DNA of 43,540 bases from an uncultured Oscillospiraceae bacterium (GTDB lineage Bacteria > Bacillota > Clostridia > Oscillospirales > Ruminococcaceae): NCBI GenBank assembly GCA_910587135.1, contig CAJULF010000023.1, positions 1-43,540 of the forward strand, in the 5' to 3' direction. The position numbers were made by a program, and so were the translations under genes. Under the pieces are notes generated by a model. It saw only the letters and a program-made list of their open reading frames with translations, made no database searches and was not told where the DNA came from. Shown here in pieces: positions 16,157-25,288 of this stretch (the first letter of the stretch is position 1; each line of letters opens with the position of its first letter).

Positions 16157-17380
16157 TCAGTAAAGCTGATTAAGTATAATGTCGGGAATATTGTACAGCG
16201 GCGCCTGTATCTCTACCGCGCCGATATTGAACGCCTCCATTGGCATTCCGTACACCACACAGCTTTCCTTGTCCTGTCCGATGGTAAACGCTCCCGCGTT
16301 TCTCATTTTAAGCAGTCCGCTTGCTCCGTCGCGCCCCATTCCGGTGAGGATAGCGCCGATGGCGTTCGCCCCCGCCACCTCGGAAACGCTGGTAAACATA
16401 ACGTCCACCGACGGGCAGTGTCCCGAAACCTTTTCCCCCGCTTTTGAGGAAACAAAGTAGCCCCTCGCGTCGCGGCATAGTCTGAGATGGTGCTCTCCGG
16501 CTCCGATAATTATCAGACCTCTTCTCAGTCTGTCGCCGTCCTCCGCTTCCTTGACCTGCATTTTGCAGTTGCGGTTAAGCCTTTCGGAATACAGCTTGGT
16601 AAATCCCGCGGGCATATGCTGAACGATTATTACCGGCGGCGTGTCCTCGGGGAAAACCTTCACCACCTGCTCGAGAGCTTCCGTTCCGCCCGTTGATGCC
16701 CCCAGCGCTATGATTACATCCGTTTTGCGGAATTTCGTGCCGTTGTGCGGCAGTGCGCGGCTGCTCTGCCTTATTGTCTGTTCCGCTGCTTTCAGTTGTA
16801 CAGGCGCTTTCGGCTGTACGGGCGCTTTCGGCTGTGCCGGTGCGGGTGCAGATACAGGAGCTGCGGCTGTCGGGGCAAAGCTTGTTATAATGGGACGTAT
16901 GACCGTATCGTCTTTTTCTGTTTTATCCGATTTTTCGGGAACAGTCCCACCGGAAGCAATGCGCACATTCGCCTGCCCTATCAGGCTGCCGCCCTTCGCA
17001 TATGCGCGCTTTATCGCTGTGCATATTACATTCGCAAAGCGCTCCATATCCGAGTTGGTGCGTGCAATGGGCTTCGGAATGAATTCCATCGCTCCCGCGT
17101 CCTGAGCCGCTTTCTTGTGCTCTTCGGAGGAGGAAACGATGATGGTCGGAACATAGTACTGCGGCAGAAGCCTTTTGAGAAAAGCCACGCCGTCCATGCG
17201 CGGCATCTCTATATCCAGCGTCATGACGTCGGGCTCGTATTCCAGGATCATGTCGCGTGCGGAATAAGGATCTCCCGCCGTTCCGACGATGTCGATCTGA
17301 ATATCTTGGCGAATATAGCGCGAAAGTACCTCTCTGAAGAGGATAGAATCGTCAACCACCAAAAGTTTAATTCTTCTCAT
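16157..17380 (-). CDS. cheB: Chemotaxis response regulator / protein-glutamate methylesterase CheB
   Basis: 407 aa. It demethylates (and deamidates) chemoreceptor glutamates, giving adaptation. The N-terminal receiver domain (1-125) has acidic pocket VVDDS and phospho-acceptor Asp56 in TLDIEMPRMDG. The linker (about 150-215) is long and Ala/Pro-rich, with a repeated PKAPVQ unit. The C-terminal methylesterase has the Ser-His-Asp triad: Ser229 in LGASTGG, His255 in VQHMPAGF and Asp351 in TGMGRDGASG. It is the last gene of cheA-cheW-cheR-cheB. The 162-base gap from cheR holds a ctccgga / tccggag palindrome but no clear promoter. Confidence 0.96.
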   Translation of the reverse strand: MRRIKLLVVDDSILFREVLSRYIRQDIQIDIVGTAGDPYSARDMILEYEPDVMTLDIEMPRMDGVAFLKRLLPQYYVPTIIVSSSEEHKKAAQDAGAMEFIPKPIARTNSDMERFANVICTAIKRAYAKGGSLIGQANVRIASGGTVPEKSDKTEKDDTVIRPIITSFAPTAAAPVSAPAPAQPKAPVQPKAPVQLKAAEQTIRQSSRALPHNGTKFRKTDVIIALGASTGGTEALEQVVKVFPEDTPPVIIVQHMPAGFTKLYSERLNRNCKMQVKEAEDGDRLRRGLIIIGAGEHHLRLCRDARGYFVSSKAGEKVSGHCPSVDVMFTSVSEVAGANAIGAILTGMGRDGASGLLKMRNAGAFTIGQDKESCVVYGMPMEAFNIGAVEIQAPLYNIPDIILNQLY

Positions 17381-17542
17381 ATTAAATGCTCCGGAAAATT
17401 GAATTCGTTATTCGTCAGAGCGTGCCTGCAAACTCCGGAATATCCGGAGCGCCGCAAGACGAGCGTTGAGGAAACCGCAAACGCGCTTCGCTGCGATCCG
17501 CTATAAATTTTATGCGAAAACGGTTCTTGTATACACAAAGCG

Positions 17543-18403
17543 TCACTTGACGTTCTTGCGGTAAATGGCAGGCTTAACGTAATCAAATCTTGTTTCATTA
17601 CGCTGAACGCTCTCCGCATGCCCGATATAGAAATATCCTCCCGGCTTTACCACATCGTAAAATCTCTCCACAAGCGCGGCTTTTGTGGGCTGGTCGAAGT
17701 AGATCATAACATTGCGGCAGAAGATAAGGTCAAAGGGATTTCTCTTATATTTGTCGGGCATCGGGTCCATCAGGTTGAAGGTCTTGAAAATAACCTCGTC
17801 CTTTATCGCCTGGCATATCTCATAATTCCCGTTGCCAAGATTGTTGAAGTAACGGGATTTCCAATCGTTGCTCAGACCCTTCATGCCGTCCTCGTGATAT
17901 ATTCCCTCTTTAGCCTTGTTTATAACGCTTTGAGAGATATCCGTCGCGAGAATACGCGTGTCCCAGTTTGCCTTGTCCCGCCCGAAATACTCGTCAAGCA
18001 GCATAGCCGTAGTGTAGCATTCCTCTCCGCTCGAGCAGGCGGCGCTCCATATGCGGAGGGTTTTGCCCTGTTTGTTCTGTTCTACCATATAAGGCAGTAT
18101 CGTTTCTTTTAAAAAGGTATAATGCTCCGGCTCGCGCATAAAGAAGGTGTGGTTGGTGGTGAGCTTATTAAGTATTGTGGTTACCTCGGCTCCCGAGGTA
18201 TCCGCAAGAACGGCGTCTATATACTCATCGTAGCTTTTGAAGCCGCGTTCGTTGAGCATATTTCCCAGCCTGCCTTTTACAAGAACCTTTTTCGACGCAA
18301 GATTTATGCCGAAATTATCGTGCATATAGTTTACCAGCCGGTCAAATTCTCTGTCTGTTATCTCCAGTGCCATTTCTGTAACCATGCTCCCGTTAAGGAG
18401 CAT
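17543..18403 (-). CDS. cheR: Chemotaxis protein methyltransferase CheR
   Basis: SAM-dependent methylation of chemoreceptor glutamates, opposing CheB. The N-terminal helical domain (ITDREFDRLVNYMHDNFGIN) is followed by the methyltransferase domain: SAM-binding LRIWSAACSSGEECYTTAML, then FDLIFCRNVMIYF and VKPGGYFYIGHAES. The start is uncertain: three in-frame ATGs exist (18403, 18385, 18373; 286, 280 or 276 aa). The aggagg lies only 1-2 bases before the first. A perfect hairpin (atgctcc / ggagcat, 18384-18403) spans the first two ATGs and may position or gate the ribosome. Third gene of the che operon. Confidence 0.93.
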   Translation of the reverse strand: MLLNGSMVTEMALEITDREFDRLVNYMHDNFGINLASKKVLVKGRLGNMLNERGFKSYDEYIDAVLADTSGAEVTTILNKLTTNHTFFMREPEHYTFLKETILPYMVEQNKQGKTLRIWSAACSSGEECYTTAMLLDEYFGRDKANWDTRILATDISQSVINKAKEGIYHEDGMKGLSNDWKSRYFNNLGNGNYEICQAIKDEVIFKTFNLMDPMPDKYKRNPFDLIFCRNVMIYFDQPTKAALVERFYDVVKPGGYFYIGHAESVQRNETRFDYVKPAIYRKNVK

Positions 18404-18485
18404 ACCTCCTTTCGGGTTTTGTGCGGCATTGCGCGGTCAGAAAAAGCGCATTGCGCACAAAACTTGCAGCTTGAAAATTAAAACC

Positions 18486-18989
18486 TTAAAATTCCTGCTC
18501 GTCAAGCAGTTTAGCCACATCAAGAATAAGCTTGGTGGTATCGTCGGACCTTATCATATACTGGATAAAATCATTGGTATTGACCGCGTTGTTGTCGGGG
18601 GTAGCGGATATCTCGGTCATATGGACGTCTTCCACGTCAGCCACGCTGTCCACGATGATACCCACCGAAACGTCCCCAAGCTCCAGTATAATTATGCAGG
18701 TGCGGTTGGTGTAGGGTATCTCGGGCTTTCCGAAGCGTATTCTTATATCCACAATGGGAACCACCTTGCTTCGCACGTTGATAATTCCCTTTATATAGGA
18801 GGGAACGTGGGGAACCTTGGTTATACGCTGCACCTCGATAATTTCCTTTACGTACTGTATCTCGATGCCGTAAACCTGGTCGCCTATATTAAAGGTCATA
18901 GCCTTACCGAGAACGCTGTTGTCCGCCAACAGCTTTCTGTCCCCCGACTGCTGCTTCGCAACGGCCTCTTTTATAACATCATTAGTCAT
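18486..18989 (-). CDS. cheW: Chemotaxis coupling protein CheW
   Basis: Adaptor linking chemoreceptors to the CheA kinase. 167 aa with a single CheW SH3-like domain: FNIGDQVYGIEIQYVKEIIE, then VPHVPSYIKGIINVRSKVVP and IVDIRIRFG. A 25-residue N-terminal extension is unremarkable. It starts 18 bases after cheA ends, with GGAGG 11 bases before the ATG; co-transcribed. Confidence 0.95.
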   Translation of the reverse strand: MTNDVIKEAVAKQQSGDRKLLADNSVLGKAMTFNIGDQVYGIEIQYVKEIIEVQRITKVPHVPSYIKGIINVRSKVVPIVDIRIRFGKPEIPYTNRTCIIILELGDVSVGIIVDSVADVEDVHMTEISATPDNNAVNTNDFIQYMIRSDDTTKLILDVAKLLDEQEF

Positions 18990-19007
18990 AAATCCATAAA
19001 CCTCCCT

Positions 19008-21104
19008 TTAACCGATAAGTGTGTTGGTGTCAACAATCAGCGAGATGCTGCCGTCGCCCATGATAGTACAGCCCGAAAGACCCTCGCCCTTTATGTTGTA
19101 GCGCGACAGATACTTGGGGAATGGCTTTACAACGACCTGCTGCTCTCCGATCAGCTTGTCCGCGAACAGACATACTGCCTTATTGTCCGCTTCAACCAGC
19201 AGCAATATACCGTCCTCAAGATCGGTAACCTCTGTTTCTATGCCGAATTTTTCGTGCATTCTGAGGATGGGATAGCATACGCCGCGTATCATGATCATTT
19301 CGTTGCCGCCCGTATCGCGAAGGATCTGGCTTGCCTCCGCCTTGAAGCTCTGATTGATGGTGGAGATGGGAACGGTGAATACCAGATCGCCGCAGGTGAC
19401 CTCCATGCCGTCGATTATCGCCAGCGTGAGCGGTATTTTTATAATGAAGCTTGTTCCCTCGCCCTTGGCGGAATCAACGATTATCATACCGCCGCACTTC
19501 TCTATGTTCGCCTTTACAACGTCCATGCCGACGCCGCGTCCGCTGAACTCGGTAACGGTTTCGTTGGTGGAGAAGCCGGGGAGAAGAATAAGGTTCTGAA
19601 TTTCCTTTTCGGTGTATTCGCTTTCGGGCTTGGTGAGCACACCCTGTTTTCTCGCCTTGTTAAGCACCTTTTCGGGATCGATTCCCTGACCGTCGTCGGA
19701 AACGATAATTATTACCTCTCCGCTGGAATTCTGCGCGATCAGCTTCAAGGTACCCTTTTCGGGCTTGCCCGCGTTTATTCTGTCCTGAACATTTTCCTCG
19801 ATGCCGTGATCCATGCAGTTTCTTACAAGGTGCATAAGCGGATCCTGCAGGCTGTCCACAATGGACTTGTCAACCTCGGTGTCCTCACCCTCGATAACGA
19901 AATCAACCTCTTTGCCCAGCTTTTTCCTCATATCGCGGACAATTCTGTTCATTTTCTGGAACACACCGGCAAGCGGTACCATTCGTATGGACATAACCGT
20001 ATCCTGAAGCTCGCTGGTGAGCTTTCTCAGCTCTCTTGCCGCCTTATTGAAGCTTTCCAGCTCCAGACCGTCCAGATCCGGGTTGGATATGACCATGGAT
20101 TCGGTGGTGATGATCTCTCCGACTATATCATGCAGCGCGTCCAGTTTCGCAAGATTTACGCTGATAAGGCTCTGCTTCTGCGCTCCGCTCGATGCCTGCG
20201 CCTGAGCTACCGCTGCCTGCGCCTTTTCGATTGCGGTCGGCTCCTTTGAAGCGGGTGCGGGGGTGGGAGCGGGCTGCGGAGCGGGAACTGCTGCTTCGGG
20301 AATAGTCTCCTTTACCGTTTCCGGCTCGGGCGGCATTTCAGCCGCGGGCGCGGCTGCCGGCTTTGACGAGTCACCCGTTTCAACAACCTCATATGCCTGA
20401 ACGTTAAGCGCGCTTTCCACCTGTTTAAGAATGGAATCCGTATCATCTATCGGAATGAAAGTGATAAGGAAGCCCTGCTCCATTATAATTTTGGAGGATT
20501 CCGAGTTGGTCTCCACGTCGCTTGGCGTAAACTCCAGGAAAGAGCAGTCGTCCCTTATGGTGTTTATAAGCAGGAAAGCGCGGAGATTCTCCATCTGGCA
20601 GCCTTCTTCAAAATACACCCTTACAGTGGTCTTGGGCTTTTCGTCGGGGGCAGGGGCGGAAGCGGGAGCGCCGCCGGAGGTTTCGCCGAGAAGATCGTCG
20701 CGCCCTTTCATGAGCTTGTCTATAAGCTCGTCGAAGTTCATCAGCTCATATTCCCCGCCGACATTGTTCTGGATAGCCTCGATCTGCGCTTTATAGGAGT
20801 CGGATACCTGGAATACCAGATCGTACACAAAGCTGACATCGGTAATGACGTCGGGATTTTCGCGGATAACGAAGAACATATCCTCCGCCTTATGCGCAAG
20901 CACCGAAAGATTGTCAAATCCCATCATTGCCGACGACCCCTTGATCGTATGCATTATGCGGAATATCTCCTTGATGTCATCGCTCTCGAAGGCGTTTGCC
21001 TGCTCTGTGCGGAGCAGTATTTCGTCAAGCTGCTCCAGAAGAGAGTTCGTTTCATAGAAGTACATGTCAAGCATAGATTCCATGCCGGGTTCTATTTTTG
21101 CCAT
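19008..21104 (-). CDS. cheA: Chemotaxis histidine kinase CheA
   Basis: Soluble kinase that phosphorylates the CheY response regulator (not in this window) and CheB. 698 aa. The P1 Hpt domain has phospho-acceptor His52 in IMHTIKGSSAMMGF. A P2-like CheY/CheB-docking domain (about 160-250) is followed by an Ala/Pro-rich linker (about 255-305) and the P3 dimerisation helices. The P4 ATPase domain has N box HLVRNCMDHGIEE, G1 SDDGQGID and G2 GRGVGMDVV. The C terminus is a P5 CheW-like domain. First gene of the minus-strand che operon and divergent from the FliK-like gene. The ATG follows aaggaa. Confidence 0.97.
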   Translation of the reverse strand: MAKIEPGMESMLDMYFYETNSLLEQLDEILLRTEQANAFESDDIKEIFRIMHTIKGSSAMMGFDNLSVLAHKAEDMFFVIRENPDVITDVSFVYDLVFQVSDSYKAQIEAIQNNVGGEYELMNFDELIDKLMKGRDDLLGETSGGAPASAPAPDEKPKTTVRVYFEEGCQMENLRAFLLINTIRDDCSFLEFTPSDVETNSESSKIIMEQGFLITFIPIDDTDSILKQVESALNVQAYEVVETGDSSKPAAAPAAEMPPEPETVKETIPEAAVPAPQPAPTPAPASKEPTAIEKAQAAVAQAQASSGAQKQSLISVNLAKLDALHDIVGEIITTESMVISNPDLDGLELESFNKAARELRKLTSELQDTVMSIRMVPLAGVFQKMNRIVRDMRKKLGKEVDFVIEGEDTEVDKSIVDSLQDPLMHLVRNCMDHGIEENVQDRINAGKPEKGTLKLIAQNSSGEVIIIVSDDGQGIDPEKVLNKARKQGVLTKPESEYTEKEIQNLILLPGFSTNETVTEFSGRGVGMDVVKANIEKCGGMIIVDSAKGEGTSFIIKIPLTLAIIDGMEVTCGDLVFTVPISTINQSFKAEASQILRDTGGNEMIMIRGVCYPILRMHEKFGIETEVTDLEDGILLLVEADNKAVCLFADKLIGEQQVVVKPFPKYLSRYNIKGEGLSGCTIMGDGSISLIVDTNTLIG

Positions 21105-21176
21105 AATATCAATTCCTTTCCGAATACGCGCTTAGCGTTTATTCTTTGAAATATTTTTTGAAAAGCCCTTTATTAT

Positions 21177-21197
21177 TTGACCGATTTATGATATAAT
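21177..21197 (+). promoter_or_regulatory. Promoter candidate for the FliK-like operon
   Basis: An extended -10 (tgatataat, 21189-21197) without a matching -35. The adjacent gaccgattt (21179-21187), with gaaa about 15 bases upstream, is a weak fit to the flagellar sigma-28 pattern TAAA-N15-GCCGATAT. Either sigma-A or a motility sigma factor could act here. Confidence 0.35.
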
Positions 21198-21307
21198 AAA
21201 CACAAGACGTTTATTATATTTCATTTTTCCGCGTTTTTTCAAACCGCGGAATATATTTCAAAAGCCGTTCGGCTTATGAATTACCCGACTTTAAGGAGTG
21301 AACAAAG

Positions 21308-23623
21308 ATGGCGCAGATACCGCAGATCAACAACCCGATCACCGCTAAGAACTACAATTACAGTCCTCGTCAGCAGGACGAAAACACCGAACCATTCGAC
21401 ATTGTCCGTCTTACCGGTGCGAGCGCGGCGGGAAATTCCGCCGACGCGGGTAAAAGAGGCCGCCTGGAAATGGGTAACCGTGACCTTATCCCTATTTCCG
21501 TGCAAATCGCAAAAGACCCCACCATGGCGGTGGAAACTCTTAAGGACCTGCTTAACGTGGAGGTTCTTAATCAGGCGCTGATCACGGGTCATACCGACCT
21601 TTACGGCAGTCTGGAGGATCTTGCCAAGGAACTTTATGTAACCCCCGAGGAGCTTGTTCAGGAGATCCAGAACCAGGAGCAGCAGAACACCATGTTCAGC
21701 GGACACGAGTTTTACGATGTTCTCCGCGAGGTGGCTCAGACCACAACAGATCCGGACACAAGGGAGCTTATCGGAAATCTTCTGAAATCTCTCAATTTTG
21801 CCCAGAATAAGAACGAGATACTCGGCGCGCTGAGAGCCAACCTGAAATTCCTTTCCGATTACTACGCTCCCAACGAGAAGCTCTCCGCAAAGCTGCTGAA
21901 TTTGTCGCAGCAGTGGGGCGCACAGGACGCCGACAAATATTACGACTACCTCAAGAGCGAAACGCTGAATATCCTTAAGGACGTAAGCGGCAGTCTCCTC
22001 AACGATGATAAGACCCAGATGCTCATTCCGCTGATTGTACATAACCTTTCGCGTTATAACAACAGCCCCTATATGTGCAAGGAGTATTTCAACCTGCTGC
22101 TTACGCAGATCTCATCGGGAACTCTCCGCGAGTCGCTTAAAAATTCCTTTAACCGTCTTTTCTCCGCCATTTTTGATAAGCAGCCCATGCATGACCCCGG
22201 AAGCTCTCATGATGTGCCCGTACAGCCGCAGAACGCGCAGCCGCGTCAGAATTTTCCTTATGCCGACGGCGAATCCGCGGAGGGCGAGGCTTTATTTGAG
22301 GAAATGCCCGCTGTCGGTCAGCCGAACCAAAGTCCCGATCCGACCGGCGGTACTGCCGCCGAAAACCGTGAGGTTGTCGGCGGTGCGGCGAATAGTGCCG
22401 AGGGCACTGACTACGCTCTTCCCGAAGATGGGGCGGAGCTGCCCGCCGATTCTCAGGCTCTTACGCGGGAACAAACCGCAGGCAACCCAAACGAGGACTC
22501 CGAGGAAAATAACGGCTTTAATGCCGCTCAGAACCGTGAGGGTGAGGTGGAGAATTTCCGCGCAGATAACTCCATAGATAATTATACTACAAATCTTCAA
22601 CAAAATCAACCACTTTCGGGTAGTCAAACCGACAAAAATTTAAATTTTAAAGAAGTTAATGATGATATTCGGCATAATGACGGAATTTCGGACGAAAACT
22701 TTGTTGATAATCCCGAAGATGAGCCCGACGAATTGACGGGATACAGGAAAAATTTGTTTGACAGCATGAGCGAGCGGGGGTATACGCAGCTTCTGAAAAA
22801 GAGCGGCTACAACATCGAGCGCATAATGAACAATTATATACGCGGAAAAATCAGCGGCATGGACGCGGTAAGGACTCTGACAAAAGGATTGTTTATCGAC
22901 GACGCAGGCGGCGTGAACAGCGCGGAGCTGATGAACGAGCTTTCCAAGATAAACACCATGCAGGAGCTTATCGACAAGCTGAACGAAATGCTCCGCGCAA
23001 TGCCCGATATCCCGATAAGGGAGCGGCTTTACGGCTCGTTTGTGGAGCTTGTGGACAGAATGTCGGTCAAGAACGAGCTGCCGCAGCACGGTGTTCGCCC
23101 GCCCGTAAGCTCCACGCTGGACAGCCTGACGGATTTTATACAGGAGAACATAAACCACCCCGCGCTGAAATCCCTCGACAGCTTCAACGCGTCAAATCTG
23201 CTGCAAAGTCTGCTGAACGCCCCGGGGGTGTTCACTCCGCTTGCTCACTATATACTTCCGCTGGACGTGAACGGCACCAAGGCGTTCGGAGAGCTTTGGG
23301 TGGATAACGACGAGAACAATCCCAACAACACTCCCTCGACCCAGCGCAACTATCACTTGTTCCTGACATTTGATGTGGAAAGCATAGGTCGCTTTGAGCT
23401 GGATATGTATGCCTTGGGCGAGGACGTAAATATAGCGCTTCTGTACCCCAACAGGTTTGAAAATCAGATAGAACCCATGAAGCAGCGTATAAACAAGATC
23501 ATACGCAATATCGGCTATAACACCAAGACATTTGAGACAGCGCCGCTGAAAAAGCCGCACAATCTTCCCGATATATTCCCGAAGATACTTGACAGAAGAA
23601 CCTCGCTGAATAAACGGGTATAA
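21308..23623 (+). CDS. FliK-like (hook-length control-like) protein
   Basis: 771 aa, no signal peptide. The N-terminal 290 residues are mainly helical. A long low-complexity, Asn/Gln/Glu/Pro-rich central region (about 295-470) is typical of hook-length 'ruler' proteins. The last 130 residues (FGELWVDND, LFLTFDVESIGRFELDMYAL, VNIALLYPNRFENQIEP) have the beta-rich pattern of the Flg_hook / FliK C-terminal domain. The next gene encodes a FlhB C-terminal homologue, the same order as ylqG-ylqH in Bacillus, which supports the call. Part of the central region (22580-22700) is locally AT-rich. The ATG has ggag 9 bases upstream. Assignment rests on pattern and context. Confidence 0.6.
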   Translation: MAQIPQINNPITAKNYNYSPRQQDENTEPFDIVRLTGASAAGNSADAGKRGRLEMGNRDLIPISVQIAKDPTMAVETLKDLLNVEVLNQALITGHTDLYGSLEDLAKELYVTPEELVQEIQNQEQQNTMFSGHEFYDVLREVAQTTTDPDTRELIGNLLKSLNFAQNKNEILGALRANLKFLSDYYAPNEKLSAKLLNLSQQWGAQDADKYYDYLKSETLNILKDVSGSLLNDDKTQMLIPLIVHNLSRYNNSPYMCKEYFNLLLTQISSGTLRESLKNSFNRLFSAIFDKQPMHDPGSSHDVPVQPQNAQPRQNFPYADGESAEGEALFEEMPAVGQPNQSPDPTGGTAAENREVVGGAANSAEGTDYALPEDGAELPADSQALTREQTAGNPNEDSEENNGFNAAQNREGEVENFRADNSIDNYTTNLQQNQPLSGSQTDKNLNFKEVNDDIRHNDGISDENFVDNPEDEPDELTGYRKNLFDSMSERGYTQLLKKSGYNIERIMNNYIRGKISGMDAVRTLTKGLFIDDAGGVNSAELMNELSKINTMQELIDKLNEMLRAMPDIPIRERLYGSFVELVDRMSVKNELPQHGVRPPVSSTLDSLTDFIQENINHPALKSLDSFNASNLLQSLLNAPGVFTPLAHYILPLDVNGTKAFGELWVDNDENNPNNTPSTQRNYHLFLTFDVESIGRFELDMYALGEDVNIALLYPNRFENQIEPMKQRINKIIRNIGYNTKTFETAPLKKPHNLPDIFPKILDRRTSLNKRV

Positions 23624-23646
23624 ATCGGTGTTGTGCAGTAATCAAG

Positions 23647-23840
23647 CAGCAAAAGCAAAGTCCGCATAGAGCAGCATAACTCCCGCGCACCTGAATTTCA
23701 AAAAGAGTCATAATTTGCTGCACAAATTATGACCGGTTCCCGCAATCGCGCGGAGCGGAACGAAGTGGAGAGGAGCGTGCTTGCGGGAATTTTGAAATTC
23801 TTTTAAATCATTTGCTTCTTGTCAGCATAATTTAACTGCA
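23647..23840 (+). repeat. R1 structured repeat, copy 9 (degenerate ends)
   Basis: The core is clear: aatttcaaaaag / ttttgaaatt stem, hairpin tcataatttg / caaattatga and hairpin cccgcaatcgcgcgg ... gcttgcggg. Both outer ends have drifted (right end gtcagcataatttaactgc), so limits are approximate. It separates the FliK-like and FlhB-like genes. Confidence 0.65.
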
Positions 23841-23896
23841 TATAGCCCGAAACAACGTTTATTATAGGCTGAATAAAAATTTTATGGAGGTAACCC

Positions 23897-24205
23897 ATGA
23901 GTGAACAACAAAAGCTCCCTTCAACCAACAAGCGCCTTTATGGGCAAAACGCGGCTGTCGCGCTGAAATACAATCCCGACGTGAATTACGCTCCCGTGGT
24001 GGTAGCCTCGGGGCTCGGAGAGCTTGCGCAGCGTATCGTCAATATCGCGGACGAATCGGGCGTGCCGATATACCGTGACGACAGCGTTGCGGCTCTGCTG
24101 GTAATGCTGAACGCGGGTGAAACTATCCCCAAGGAGCTTTACCAGATAGTTGCGTCGATCTATGCCGAAGTGGTATACACGGCAAATGATATGAGGAACA
24201 AGTGA
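23897..24205 (+). CDS. FlhB C-terminal-domain homologue (YlqH/FhlB-like)
   Basis: 102 aa, soluble. It matches the cytoplasmic domain of the flagellar export switch FlhB without the membrane part: AVALKYNPDVNYAPVVVASG, GELAQRIVNIADESGVPIYR and PKELYQIVASIYAEVV. The autocleavage NPTH motif of true FlhB is absent, as expected for the stand-alone form. Such proteins can stand in for the FlhB C-terminal fragment in flagellar export and interact with FliK, which suits its neighbour. Good ggaggt site; the next gene starts one base after the stop. Confidence 0.82.
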   Translation: MSEQQKLPSTNKRLYGQNAAVALKYNPDVNYAPVVVASGLGELAQRIVNIADESGVPIYRDDSVAALLVMLNAGETIPKELYQIVASIYAEVVYTANDMRNK

Positions 24206-24206
24206 C

Positions 24207-24818
24207 ATGAACGACCGCATAATTTCCGACATCGCGGAATTTATTTTTGCCGCGGATCAGCCGAAGCACGCAGACATCATTTTTCTCCCGGGAGGTTCAG
24301 ACCCGTTACCGCCCGAATATGCGGCAAAGCTGTATAAGGAGGGGTACGCTCCGCTTCTTCTGCCGTCGGGCGGGGTCAGTGTAAAGCGCGGCAAATGGCC
24401 TGGGGTTCAGCGCAAAGCGGATATTTATTCGGGAGATTATCACAATGACTGTGAATTTTATACCGACGTACTTACAATAAATGGAGTACCTCGCTCCGCG
24501 ATAATCCCTGAGAATCAATCGGGTCATACCCGCGACAATGCTTTTTTATCGCGCAGTGTCGTTGACGAGCGCGGCTTGGAGATAAAGACCGCCATAATCG
24601 TCTGCAAATCCTTTCACGCGCGCCGCTGTCTTATGCTGTATCAGCTTGCGTTTCCCGAAACGGAGCTTATCGTTTGTCCTGTGGACGTTTACGATATCAC
24701 CAAAGACAACTGGCACACAACAAAGCTCGGCACAGAGCGCGTTTTAGGCGAGCTTGCGCGCTGCGGCAATCAGTTCGTGGGGGATGTTATGCAATATCTA
24801 AAGCTACTTAACAGCTAA
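24207..24818 (+). CDS. YdcF-like (DUF218) protein
   Basis: 203 aa, Rossmann-like DUF218 fold: DIIFLPGGSDPLPPEYAAKL, YAPLLLPSGG, ENQSGHTRDNAFLS and TAIIVCKSFHARRCLMLYQL. There is no signal peptide or membrane helix, so it is cytosolic. DUF218 proteins have been linked to envelope precursor or S-adenosylmethionine binding, but no reaction is established for this subgroup. Coupled to the FlhB-like gene (1-base gap), probably by proximity, not function. It ends just before the R1-duplicated terminator. Confidence 0.85.
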   Translation: MNDRIISDIAEFIFAADQPKHADIIFLPGGSDPLPPEYAAKLYKEGYAPLLLPSGGVSVKRGKWPGVQRKADIYSGDYHNDCEFYTDVLTINGVPRSAIIPENQSGHTRDNAFLSRSVVDERGLEIKTAIIVCKSFHARRCLMLYQLAFPETELIVCPVDVYDITKDNWHTTKLGTERVLGELARCGNQFVGDVMQYLKLLNS

Positions 24819-24839
24819 AAAACTTTTTCATAAGATGAT

Positions 24840-25051
24840 GTGCTCCCTGTTTTGTGGAGCGTCGGCTTCTATAAAAAGTTAATGCAACGCAATGTTGACG
24901 CAGGATATTTTTGGCGAGAGCCTAAGTATGCAACACGGAGCGAAGCGGAGTGTTGCGTACTTAGGCAGGTCGCGGAAAATTTCAAATTTAAATAAATTGG
25001 CTTTGATCAACCCTTTATATACAGACTGACGCTCCTCGTTTTGGGGAGCGT
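24840..25051 (+). mobile_element. R1 structured repeat, copy 10 (short subtype), with 23-bp duplication
   Basis: The element proper is 24863-25028 (166 bp), ends cggcttcta and tacagactg, subtype with one long hairpin (gcctaagtat ... gtacttaggc) followed by aggtc, as in copy 4. It is bracketed by 24840-24862 and 25029-25051 (18 of 23 identical). Both contain the terminator stem gctcc / ggagc. Confidence 0.88.
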
Positions 25052-25268
25052 AAAACTGTATATAATGGTTGACCTAAAGCAGAATTATTTTAAAAAATTT
25101 CAAAATTCCCGCAAGCACGCTCCGTTCACTTCGTTCACTCCGCGCGATTGCGGGAAACGGTCAAAATTTGCAAAGCAAATTCTGACACTTTTGGAAATTT
25201 AATGCGCCGACGTTGCGCTGCAAATAGGCTTTTTCTGCAAACTGACGCTCCCCGTTTCTGGGGAGCGT
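25029..25268 (-). mobile_element. R1 structured repeat, copy 11, sharing the duplicated terminator
   Basis: The element proper is 25052-25244 (193 bp), minus orientation, ends aaaactgta and tgcaaactg, with normal stem and hairpins (cccgcaagcacgctccg ... cgcgcgattgcggg). Its flanks 25029-25051 and 25245-25268 are again the terminator hairpin, which therefore occurs three times, separated by two R1 copies in opposite orientation. Confidence 0.88.
25245..25268. terminator. Terminator between convergent ydcF-like and GH74 genes
   Basis: Perfect 9-bp stem acgctcccc / ggggagcgt with a 6-nt loop, then tctgctttt. It serves the GH74 gene (minus, ends at 25289); the related hairpins at 24842-24860 and 25029-25051 are its duplicated copies. 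Confidence 0.8.
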
Positions 25269-25288
25269 TCTGCTTTTGACTTCTGATG

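Noticed and set aside
18384..20249. 621-codon open frame antisense to cheA/cheW
   Set aside because: Mirror of two intact chemotaxis genes, without ribosome site or recognisable domains.
23897..24205. True FlhB
   Set aside because: There is no membrane domain and no NPTH cleavage motif; only the C-terminal-domain homologue is present.
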